DNA of 6,515 bases from Nitrosarchaeum sp. (GCA_009697485.1 SICY01000046.1:1-6515); one strand, 5' to 3'; numbered from the stretch's first letter, positions 1 through 5,746 are shown. Notes: generated by a model not told the origin, from the letters alone. A program made the numbers and translations.

Positions 1-806
1 AAAGTGGGATAAGCATAGTTACTGAAGATGACATTCCAACAAATCCAGACAACAACACAGCGGGATTAGTTGTTAAAAATATGATAAAAAAATTCAAAAT
101 TAAAGATGGCATAGAAATTAAAATAAAAAAGGGTGTTCCTGCAGGATTTGGAATGGGAAGTAGTGCAGCTTCAGCAGCAGCTACTGTAATTGCGTTTGAT
201 AAGATGTATGAATTGAAATTAGATGAAAACACGCTTGTAGAGTTTGCTGGATCTGGAGAAAAGGCTAGTGCTGGTTCTATTCATTATGATAATGTAGCAG
301 CATCAGTATTGGGAGGATTTGTAATAGTAAGGACAAATCCTCTAAATGTAATCAAGATTGAACCACCAATGAATCTAAGAATGTGTGTTGCAGTTCCAAA
401 ACTAGAGGTTCCAAAAAAGAAAACCAAGGTATCACGAGGTGTATTACCTAAAAAAGTCAGCTTAATTGACAGTATTGCAAACTTGTCAAATGCTGCAGCA
501 ATTGTTGCAGGATTTATGAAAAAAGATCCCGAGTTGATAGGAGGTTCCATAAAAGATGTGATTGTAGAGCCTGCAAGACAACACATGATACCAGGATTTG
601 CCAAGGTTAAAGAAAATGCTCTCAAGGCAGGTGCATTTGGTGTAACAATTAGCGGTGCAGGTCCTTCAGTAATTGCATTTTCAAAGAGTTCAGCAGATTT
701 AAAGAAGATAAGTTTAGCAATGTCTAGAGGATTTGCATCAGCAAATACCAAATGTCAAACTGTAATTTGTAAGCCAAGTAAAGGTGCACTAGTAATAAAA
801 AAATAA
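1..806 (+). CDS. thrB: Homoserine kinase (GHMP kinase family), 5'-truncated by the window edge
   Basis: Phosphorylates L-homoserine with ATP to O-phosphohomoserine, the step before threonine synthase; cytosolic. The frame is open from the first complete codon at base 3, so the true start lies outside; 267 residues are visible, against about 300-320 for the family. The methionine at 81 is internal. The GHMP ATP-binding loop PAGFGMGSSAAS lies near bases 138-173. It is followed by HYDNVAASVLGGF (about 282-320), the HxDNVAPxxxGG block that separates homoserine kinases from other GHMP kinases. The C-terminal motif GAFGVTISGAGPS lies near 631-669. An upstream DNNTAGLVV segment (about 48-75) is also typical of homoserine kinases. 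It ends with TAA, and queC follows 16 bp later on the same strand, so the two may be cotranscribed although their pathways are unrelated. Identification as a GHMP kinase is certain; homoserine as substrate is very likely. Confidence 0.93.
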   Translation, partial: SGISIVTEDDIPTNPDNNTAGLVVKNMIKKFKIKDGIEIKIKKGVPAGFGMGSSAASAAATVIAFDKMYELKLDENTLVEFAGSGEKASAGSIHYDNVAASVLGGFVIVRTNPLNVIKIEPPMNLRMCVAVPKLEVPKKKTKVSRGVLPKKVSLIDSIANLSNAAAIVAGFMKKDPELIGGSIKDVIVEPARQHMIPGFAKVKENALKAGAFGVTISGAGPSVIAFSKSSADLKKISLAMSRGFASANTKCQTVICKPSKGALVIKK

Positions 807-822
807 TTGAGAAAGAGAATTT

Positions 823-1497
823 ATGAAAAAAGCAGTTATTTTGTTTAGTGGTGGAGTAGATTCAGTTTGTGTAGTTAGTTATTTGAAATCAAAATATGAT
901 CTTTATGGAATTTCGTTCTCATATGGTCAAAAAGCGAACAGAGAAATTGTTGCAGCAAAAACTTTTGCAAAGAAGCTTGGACTAAAACAGCATAAAATTA
1001 TCGATATTGGTTTTATGAAAGAATTGTATGGAGATTCTAATGTTTTAACTAGTTCAAAGAGGAAAATTCCAAGTGAGTTTGATTATTCCATTGTTGTTCC
1101 AATTAGAAATGCAGTATTTCTGTCAATTGCTTCAGCATGGGCGTTTACTCTTAATGCACCATTTGTAGCATATGGTGCGCATACAGGTGATAAACACTAT
1201 CCTGATTGTAGACCAGTATTTGCAAAAAAGCTGGAATCGGCTTTTAATCAAGGTGAGATTGATGGAATAGATTCAGGATTACGAAAAAATATCAAAATAT
1301 GGTCACCGTATCGTGAGGGTCTTTCAAAAAGTGACTTGCTGAAAATTGGTTTTAAAACTTTGGGTAATTCCATTTTCAAAACATGGAGTTGTTATTCCAG
1401 CAAAAAATATCATTGCGGTAGTTGTGAATCTTGTAATAATAGAAAAATAGCCTTTCAAAAAGCTGGTATCATAGACAAAACAAAATACCTAAAATAG
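823..1497 (+). CDS. queC: 7-cyano-7-deazaguanine (preQ0) synthase QueC
   Basis: ATP-dependent conversion of 7-carboxy-7-deazaguanine (CDG) and ammonia to preQ0, which archaea insert into tRNA by archaeal TGT and convert to archaeosine. The 224 residues match the family length. Visible features are the PP-loop SGGVDS (residues 9-14), VVPIRN (91-96), and GAHTGDKHYPDCRPVF (118-133), which matches the conserved QueC H..D..YPDCRP block. The zinc site consists of Cys190, Cys198, Cys201 and Cys204, inside CGSCESCNNR. The start ATG lies 16 bp after thrB; there is no good Shine-Dalgarno, only a purine-rich GAGAAAGAG, and an A/T stretch at about 793-801 could be a TATA box of its own. The gene converges on the minus-strand set that carries folE and queE. 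The stop TAG is only 3 bp from the stop of the facing gene. Confidence 0.97.
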   Translation: MKKAVILFSGGVDSVCVVSYLKSKYDLYGISFSYGQKANREIVAAKTFAKKLGLKQHKIIDIGFMKELYGDSNVLTSSKRKIPSEFDYSIVVPIRNAVFLSIASAWAFTLNAPFVAYGAHTGDKHYPDCRPVFAKKLESAFNQGEIDGIDSGLRKNIKIWSPYREGLSKSDLLKIGFKTLGNSIFKTWSCYSSKKYHCGSCESCNNRKIAFQKAGIIDKTKYLK

Positions 1498-1509
1498 TAT
1501 CTAGTATTT
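1483..1509. terminator. Imperfect inverted repeat at the convergent junction, possible two-way terminator
   Basis: AAATAC (1483-1488) pairs with GTATTT (1504-1509), and inside them TAG (1495-1497) pairs with CTA (1501-1503), with a 6-nt bulge on the left arm. The element spans both stop codons. Beyond it, each strand has T-rich tracts inside the opposing gene (for example TTTTT at 1526-1530 on the plus strand), as expected for archaeal U-tract termination. The stem is weak and A/T-rich, so this is only a suggestion. Confidence 0.25.
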
Positions 1510-1752
1510 GTTATCAAGAATCTTCTTTTTGAAAACAAAATTTCTAATTATAATATACCAAATAAAGAATATTCCGCCAACAATTCCCATGAATACATAA
1601 TTTTGTATTTCTGGAGTTAGTCCTTGTATGGAATTGGTAATTTCTCTTGAAACTAGCATTGAAATTGCAATAACAATTCCAAATTCAATTGCATACCATG
1701 TCCAGTTAGGCCATGATTCTTTTGGAATGTGGACATTAGGATTAGCTCCCAT
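1501..1752 (-). CDS. Small two-helix membrane protein of unknown function
   Basis: 83 residues; I do not recognise a family. A Trp-rich polar N-terminus (SWPNWTWY, residues 13-20) is followed by hydrophobic helices at about 19-34 and 52-69, joined by a short loop (SREITNSIQGLTPEIQ). It ends in a basic tail (KKK, 75-77), which suggests the C-terminus is in the cytoplasm. There is no signal-peptide cleavage site and no cysteine. ATG at 1752 is preceded by a TATA-like TTAAATAA at exactly -29 to -22, which supports this start and a leaderless mRNA of its own. It sits 43 bp after folE and inside the queC/folE/queE group, converging on queC. A link to deazapurine metabolism, for instance in transport, is possible from position alone, but nothing in the sequence demonstrates it. 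Confidence 0.8.
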   Translation of the reverse strand: MGANPNVHIPKESWPNWTWYAIEFGIVIAISMLVSREITNSIQGLTPEIQNYVFMGIVGGIFFIWYIIIRNFVFKKKILDNKY

Positions 1753-1773
1753 GGTTTTTGTCTAAAAGATTGA

Positions 1774-1781
1774 TTATTTAA
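1774..1781 (-). promoter_or_regulatory. TATA box for the 83-residue membrane protein gene
   Basis: On the minus strand it reads TTAAATAA and lies 22-29 bases before the ATG at 1752. The usual archaeal distance from TATA centre to transcription start (about 25 bp) puts the start site at the ATG itself, so a leaderless transcript is expected. Confidence 0.5.
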
Positions 1782-1795
1782 TTTTTCAGGAGAAC

Positions 1796-2353
1796 CTAAA
1801 GTGATATGTCGGAGGTACGTCGTCTAATCATAGTCATAATGTTCTCTTTTTCCTCCTTATTTTCATAAATTCCTCTATATGCAGATGTGGTAAGTATTGC
1901 ATCATTTCTAACTCCCCGCATTTTCATACAGAAGTGTTCTGCATCAGCTAAAACTACAACCCCCTTTACGCCCTGAGCAAATAACTCATCAGCTATATTC
2001 TTGGTTAGGCGTTCTTGAATTTGTAGTCTTTTAGAGTATTTTTCAACTAATCTTACCAGTTTTGAGATTCCAAAAACTCTGCCGTTAGGAGAATATGCTA
2101 TGTGAATTTTTCCAAAAAATGGCAACATGTGGTGTTCACACATTGAATAAAACTGAATATTACGCGCAATAACTACATCAGAATCTTCAGAGAATTGTAC
2201 CGATAATTCAGAATCAGACTCGTATCCACCAAATATTTCCTGATACATATTTGCAATTCTTTCAGGAGTGTCTTTAAGACCCTCACGAGTAGGATCCTCA
2301 CCAATTTCTATGATTAATTCTCTAACAAGTTTTTTTACGCGTTCTTTATCCAT
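1796..2353 (-). CDS. folE: GTP cyclohydrolase I, type IA (FolE)
   Basis: Converts GTP to 7,8-dihydroneopterin triphosphate and formate; in preQ0 synthesis this feeds QueD and then QueE. The 185 residues match the catalytic core; bacterial enzymes are often longer at the N-terminus. Zinc ligands are Cys72 and His75 (in SMCEHHMLPF) and Cys142 (in EHFCMKMRG); His74 and His140 are the other conserved active-site histidines. The signature SKLVRLVEKYSKRLQ (97-111) followed by QERLT is intact, as is PTREGLKDTPER (21-32). The product is therefore the zinc type IA enzyme, not the MptA/FolE2 (type IB) enzyme found in many other archaea. The start ATG has no Shine-Dalgarno; a weak TATA-like element lies at about -25 to -32. 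It follows queE by 64 bp and may also be read through from queE, since no clear terminator lies between them. Confidence 0.97.
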   Translation of the reverse strand: MDKERVKKLVRELIIEIGEDPTREGLKDTPERIANMYQEIFGGYESDSELSVQFSEDSDVVIARNIQFYSMCEHHMLPFFGKIHIAYSPNGRVFGISKLVRLVEKYSKRLQIQERLTKNIADELFAQGVKGVVVLADAEHFCMKMRGVRNDAILTTSAYRGIYENKEEKENIMTMIRRRTSDISL

Positions 2354-2377
2354 TTGATGTTTTCACAGATTTTTTCT

Positions 2378-2385
2378 AGTATTTG
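2378..2385 (-). promoter_or_regulatory. Weak TATA-like element before folE
   Basis: It reads AAATACTA on the minus strand, 25-32 bases before the folE ATG. The position fits a short-leader or leaderless transcript, but the sequence is a poor TATA match, so folE could instead depend on readthrough from queE. Confidence 0.28.
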
Positions 2386-2417
2386 AACCTAATCTGATTT
2401 CTAGGCTGGTAGTAAGA

Positions 2418-3131
2418 TTATGGTGCTCCAATGAATTTATGAAGTTGAGGAACAACTTTGACATCAATGTAATGCGGATAAACTATGTCATACAAATTTA
2501 GCAATAGATCTAATGAAGGTTCTGCAATACCATATGTTGGTTGTATAATGAATCCATCAATGTCTTGCTTTGAAATAATATGAAATATTTTATCAACTAA
2601 ATCTTTGAAATCTTCTAATTTAGTTTTGGAGCTTACAACTATTTTGATATATGTAGTTTTTTTAGATGCAACAGATGATTGAAGACATTTCATTGCATTA
2701 TCAATTAATCTTTCATAGTGTTTAGAATCTACAAAATCAGAATCTATTGTCTTAAATTCTATTTTAACAATATCAATAAAAGGTAATACGTGATTGAATC
2801 TGTCAGAATCAAAGCATGATGACTCTAGATACGTTGGAATTTTTTTAGTTTGAATATATTTTGCAAGTTCAGCTACTGCATCATGTTGAATTAATGGATC
2901 ACCGCCTGTAAAATTTACTTTATATGTTTGATTTTTGAGATTAGAATCTATTAGTTTACACGCATCCTCAATTGTGTATTCTTTTCCAGAATCAAGTGGG
3001 AGTGATTCTTTGGTATCACAATAAAAACAGGTAAATGGGCAGCCAGCTAATCTAACAAAAAGCGTTTTTGTACCATAAAGAATTCCTTCGCCTTCAACTG
3101 ATGTAAATATCTCAAATAATCTAACTTTCAA
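2418..3131 (-). CDS. queE: 7-carboxy-7-deazaguanine synthase QueE (radical SAM), TTG start
   Basis: Radical-SAM ring contraction of 6-carboxy-5,6,7,8-tetrahydropterin (CPH4) to CDG, the substrate of QueC. 237 residues. Visible features are EIFTSVEGEG (7-16), matching the family E.F.S.QGEG block, and the [4Fe-4S] cluster motif CPFTCFYC (Cys31, Cys35, Cys38; CxxxCxxC). The SAM-contacting motif TGGDP (75-79) carries Asp where Glu is usual. LESSCF (102-107) occupies the place of the usual LETNGT, and PQLHKFIG lies at 228-235. The start is TTG: the frame upstream reaches a stop at 3162-3164 with no ATG or GTG, and starting later would remove the conserved N-terminal motif. A TATA-like TAAATAAT at exactly -29 to -22 supports this TTG as the 5' end of a leaderless mRNA. 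It lies directly upstream of folE. Confidence 0.96.
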   Translation of the reverse strand: MKVRLFEIFTSVEGEGILYGTKTLFVRLAGCPFTCFYCDTKESLPLDSGKEYTIEDACKLIDSNLKNQTYKVNFTGGDPLIQHDAVAELAKYIQTKKIPTYLESSCFDSDRFNHVLPFIDIVKIEFKTIDSDFVDSKHYERLIDNAMKCLQSSVASKKTTYIKIVVSSKTKLEDFKDLVDKIFHIISKQDIDGFIIQPTYGIAEPSLDLLLNLYDIVYPHYIDVKVVPQLHKFIGAP

Positions 3132-3152
3132 GTAATTGTGGTAATTTTTTTC

Positions 3153-3160
3153 ATTATTTA
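3153..3160 (-). promoter_or_regulatory. TATA box for queE
   Basis: It reads TAAATAAT on the minus strand, 22-29 bases before the TTG start at 3131, the same spacing as at two neighbouring genes. It places the transcription start at or next to the TTG and so supports that unusual start codon. Confidence 0.5.
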
Positions 3161-3175
3161 TTCAATGAGTTTTGG

Positions 3176-3370
3176 TTAGTGCATTACAGGTTCTTTTGTA
3201 TAGAATAAGCCAGAAATAAAGAAGACTACTCCTAAAATCCCAATTAAGCTTCCCACGAATTCTACTGTATTTTGCATTTCACCTTGTAATGGAGCCAATA
3301 ACCATGCTATCAAAGCACCAACTACGATCATTGGAATTCCTACACCAACAGTAATTGCCTTAGAAGCCAT
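3176..3370 (-). CDS. Small two-helix membrane protein, 64 residues
   Basis: I do not recognise a family. From the ATG the protein has a short polar start (MASK), a hydrophobic helix (about residues 6-26), a short acidic loop (QGEMQNTVEF), a second Gly-rich helix (about 36-57) and a short tail ending KEPVMH. A TTG two codons upstream (3376) also opens the frame. The ATG at 3370 is preferred because a TATA-like TCATATAC lies exactly 22-29 bases before it, giving a leaderless start. The gene sits 50 bp after the secreted-protein gene and 44 bp before queE. With its own promoter it need not belong to either unit. Function unknown; a small membrane or accessory subunit is one possibility. Confidence 0.75.
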   Translation of the reverse strand: MASKAITVGVGIPMIVVGALIAWLLAPLQGEMQNTVEFVGSLIGILGVVFFISGLFYTKEPVMH

Positions 3371-3391
3371 GCTCAATTCTGTTTAGAAAAT

Positions 3392-3399
3392 GTATATGA
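3392..3399 (-). promoter_or_regulatory. TATA box for the 64-residue membrane protein gene
   Basis: It reads TCATATAC on the minus strand at -29 to -22 relative to the ATG at 3370. The same spacing occurs before queE and the 83-residue gene. It decides the start in favour of ATG 3370 over TTG 3376. Confidence 0.5.
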
Positions 3400-3420
3400 A
3401 GTTTATGATAAGTAAGATGA

Positions 3421-4419
3421 TTAATCTCGAAATTGTTCTAGTAATGTTGCTAATGATCGTAATAATTCATTTGCTGTTTCAAATTCACCGTGAGATAAGT
3501 GATGTTTGATGGTTTGAAGTGTTTTTTTAGCATCTTCTAGATCAGTTTGACTTAATTTATCAGAGTTGGATAATTGGAATAATATTTTTTCAATTTGCAT
3601 AACTCTAGATTCTAGTCGATTATTTTTTGTTAACTCGAATTGTTCTTTAATTGATATGATTTCTCTTACTTGTTTGATTATCTCATGTGGGTTTGTTGCT
3701 GAGGAGAGATTTTCTCTAGCAGTTTCAAGTTTTTGGATAATATCTTCAGATAAGCCTTTGTTCTTTGCATTTTCAATTAATCTATCCAGTTGTTCTAAGT
3801 ATTTTTGGGCATATTCTTTAGCACGAAATTGCTCTTGTTGAGATGCATATTCACGAATTTCGTTATTGAAATCTACAGTAATTTGTTTAATTTTACTAAT
3901 TGTTTGTAGTGTATCATCAAATTGTCTATCTATGATCTGTTTTTTTGCTGTTAAAAAGAGACTGTCTAGTTCAGAAAAATCAACTGATGTATTGTATTTT
4001 TTAGCAATTGTCTTGAGATTATCAACATAGTTTTGCATTCTAAGAAGATCAGCAGAAGGATCTTCTGCTGTAGCTTTAAGAGTAGCCATTTCTACTTGGG
4101 AAGATTGATTGATTGATAATTGTTGAGACACTTCTTTGAATATTCTCATTGCAGAAAGAAAATGTTGTTTTGCTAAATCAATTTCATTATTTCTAAGAGA
4201 TTCTTCCAAGGCCTTAATTTGTTGTGCGCCATCTTTGAAAAGTTGTTTTGTTTTATCTGATGAGTCTTGGTTTATCTGATTTTCAAGTTGTTTCTGGGCA
4301 TGTTTTGCAATTTTTAGAAGAATTGATGGATCAGTTTGGGCTTGAACAGTATTAGTCATGCCACCTAGAATCATACTAGATACTAAAATCAGCAATACAA
4401 ATGAGGTTATTTTTTTCAT
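3421..4419 (-). CDS. Secreted all-helical protein of unknown function, third gene of the regulator trio
   Basis: 332 residues. Residues 1-27 are a clear Sec signal peptide (basic MKK, hydrophobic core, cleavage likely after VQA), so the mature protein is outside the membrane. It has no second membrane helix and no cysteine. The rest is almost purely alpha-helical, rich in Gln, Lys, Glu and Leu. It contains helix-hairpin units of similar design, each ending in a stretch like 'A...L......GEFETANELLRSL': about 58-97, 148-184, 225-262 and 292-330. These could form a TPR-like or coiled-coil bundle. The ATG overlaps the TGA of the upstream membrane regulator (ATGA) and has a strong Shine-Dalgarno 7 nt upstream, so translation is coupled. 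The tight coupling suggests that the protein works with that regulator, perhaps binding its outside domain; this is inference. No enzyme motif is visible. Confidence 0.85.
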   Translation of the reverse strand: MKKITSFVLLILVSSMILGGMTNTVQAQTDPSILLKIAKHAQKQLENQINQDSSDKTKQLFKDGAQQIKALEESLRNNEIDLAKQHFLSAMRIFKEVSQQLSINQSSQVEMATLKATAEDPSADLLRMQNYVDNLKTIAKKYNTSVDFSELDSLFLTAKKQIIDRQFDDTLQTISKIKQITVDFNNEIREYASQQEQFRAKEYAQKYLEQLDRLIENAKNKGLSEDIIQKLETARENLSSATNPHEIIKQVREIISIKEQFELTKNNRLESRVMQIEKILFQLSNSDKLSQTDLEDAKKTLQTIKHHLSHGEFETANELLRSLATLLEQFRD

Positions 4420-5435
4420 TTCTCTTCCTCCAAATCTTTTTTCAGTTTTACTAAATTTTGTAAATCTTTTTTAGCAATTTCGATGACTCCTAATCTTTCT
4501 AATCGTTTTACAGCTCTCCACATAGTAGTTCTTGGTTGAAGAAATTTCTTTCTTAATTCACTTTCAAGTGCTTGACCTCCATTATTAGAAATAAATTTTA
4601 CAATTTCTTTATCATCTTCACGCATTTCAGGTCTGAAACTGAATATAGTTTCTGTGTCAATAGATTTTGTTTCAATTTGTTTTTCAGAAATAGATTCTGT
4701 TTGTATAATTGATGGTAAGGATTTTTGTTGCTTTCTTTTTAGCATTAATATTCCACCTATTACTGCAGCTATAATTGCGCCAACAATAATTGCAGCATTA
4801 ACATAATTAAATGGTGATTCATCTGAAATTGTTGGATTAATTGGTGTACCAAAGATGTAGTTTATTTCAGATAATCCAGTAGTAAGATTGAGTTTTGTTT
4901 GCTCATCTACTATTTCCATATTGTTTGGTAAACCACTTATTCCGACTATGACTGAATTTTTTGGCATTAGTACTGTGTAATCGGATGGAGAATCAAATGA
5001 GAATGTCCAAACTCGTCCTTCTTTTGAAACTAAATCATGAATATCATAATCAATTATAATACTTGATGAACCAAATGTGTCAATTATTGCTTTATCTTCA
5101 ATTATTTCTTCAGATAACAAAAATCCAGCGTCTCCTACTGCAACAAAATTATCTATTGATTTACCAAACAAATCAAGCTCAAAATCAGGTTCTAATGGAT
5201 CTACGTCTATCTGTGTAGATACATGTGTGGATCCATCAGAATAAATGATAAGTTCAAGAGTTCGAGTAGAGCTGAATGAGGTCTGAAGAGGCATCACTAC
5301 TGCCACAATAATTAAGCCAGCAAGTATCAAAGGTGCCTTAACCATTGTTTCGAGAATACCATCAGTCCTTACAAAAAGCATTCCATCTTCTCGAATAGAC
5401 TCTCCCCTATGAGCAGGTACGAGTTCTGGGTTCAT
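4416..5435 (-). CDS. Membrane-anchored winged-helix regulator with a beta-rich outside domain
   Basis: 339 residues, with domains in this order. A 33-residue N-terminal tail precedes a membrane helix at 34-50. A beta-rich domain at about 55-205, rich in Ser, Asp and Ile, starts with a strand pair around YSDGSTHVST. A second helix lies at 212-232, followed by the basic stop-transfer KRKQQK. A polar linker (240-265) leads to a winged helix-turn-helix at 272-332: helices EIVKFISNNGG, ESELRKKFL and PRTTMWRAVKRLERLG, then wing VIEIAKKDLQNLVKL. The basic residues after the second helix place the winged helix in the cytoplasm and the beta domain outside. The architecture resembles membrane-bound wHTH regulators known from other archaea; I cannot assign the exact family. 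The ATG at 5435 lies 2 bp after the upstream gene. ATG 5345 (residue 31) is an alternative that would turn helix 1 into a signal-peptide-like N-terminus; neither has a good Shine-Dalgarno. Confidence 0.85.
   Translation of the reverse strand: MNPELVPAHRGESIREDGMLFVRTDGILETMVKAPLILAGLIIVAVVMPLQTSFSSTRTLELIIYSDGSTHVSTQIDVDPLEPDFELDLFGKSIDNFVAVGDAGFLLSEEIIEDKAIIDTFGSSSIIIDYDIHDLVSKEGRVWTFSFDSPSDYTVLMPKNSVIVGISGLPNNMEIVDEQTKLNLTTGLSEINYIFGTPINPTISDESPFNYVNAAIIVGAIIAAVIGGILMLKRKQQKSLPSIIQTESISEKQIETKSIDTETIFSFRPEMREDDKEIVKFISNNGGQALESELRKKFLQPRTTMWRAVKRLERLGVIEIAKKDLQNLVKLKKDLEEEK
4427..4431 (-). promoter_or_regulatory. Strong Shine-Dalgarno inside the upstream gene
   Basis: GGAGG on the minus strand, 7 nt before the ATG at 4419 and within the last codons of the membrane regulator gene. 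It is the only perfect Shine-Dalgarno noted at a gene start in this window, and it sits at an ATGA overlap. This fits the archaeal pattern of leaderless first genes and SD-driven internal operon genes. Confidence 0.8.
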
Positions 5436-5437
5436 GG

Positions 5438-5725
5438 CTAGTATCTCAGATTCATACTTTCGACAAGTCCCTGGAATCTCTTGAATTCCTGGAAAAATTG
5501 AAGTCCCTTTTCAGTAATCAAGAAGACTCTATTCCTATCGTTTTTGACTGACTCGACCAAGCCTGCTTCTACCAGTTTCTCACATTTGTCTAGTACTGCA
5601 TAGTGAGATAGGTTGGCTTTGCGAGAGATTGCAGATACGATGACTCCAGTACGACCACCATCGGCAGTTACGTCTAAGATGTCACCCATTATGCCCATTT
5701 CGGACCTGTATTGTTGTTTTGACAT
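5438..5725 (-). CDS. Small winged-helix DNA-binding protein (HTH_45 / COG3432, SSO10a-like)
   Basis: 95 residues, cytosolic. The first helix lies at about 8-21 (SEMGIMGDILDVT), followed by helix 2 (26-36, GVIVSAISRKA) and a recognition helix (40-55, SHYAVLDKCEKLVEAG). The wing (57-70) holds the basic KNDRNR, and a closing helix begins LITEKGLQFFQEF (69-81). This pattern, including the 'YxxLxKxxxxLxxxGLV' and 'TEKG' blocks, matches the archaeal HTH_45/COG3432 group, which includes the Sulfolobus chromatin protein SSO10a. The long dimerising coiled coil of SSO10a is short here. It is the first gene of a tight operon with the membrane regulator (2-bp gap), and could autoregulate it or receive its signal. 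By hand count its GC is about 43%, clearly above most of the window, which may reflect strong codon selection. A role as repressor, activator or chromatin protein cannot be told from sequence. Confidence 0.88.
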   Translation of the reverse strand: MSKQQYRSEMGIMGDILDVTADGGRTGVIVSAISRKANLSHYAVLDKCEKLVEAGLVESVKNDRNRVFLITEKGLQFFQEFKRFQGLVESMNLRY

Positions 5726-5746
5726 GTATTAGTATAGGATTAATTG

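Noticed and set aside
284..751. 155-codon open frame on the minus strand
   Set aside because: It lies entirely inside homoserine kinase, whose conserved motifs are on the plus strand; an antisense shadow.
2354..2417. tRNA T-arm-like GGTTCAAATAC in the folE-queE spacer (minus strand)
   Set aside because: The T-stem pairs only partly, the invariant C after the loop is A, and there is no matching acceptor or anticodon arm; chance resemblance.
3566..3841. 91-codon open frame on the plus strand
   Set aside because: It lies inside the secreted helical protein gene; Ser/Cys/Phe-rich composition typical of the reverse of a Lys/Glu/Gln-rich helical gene.
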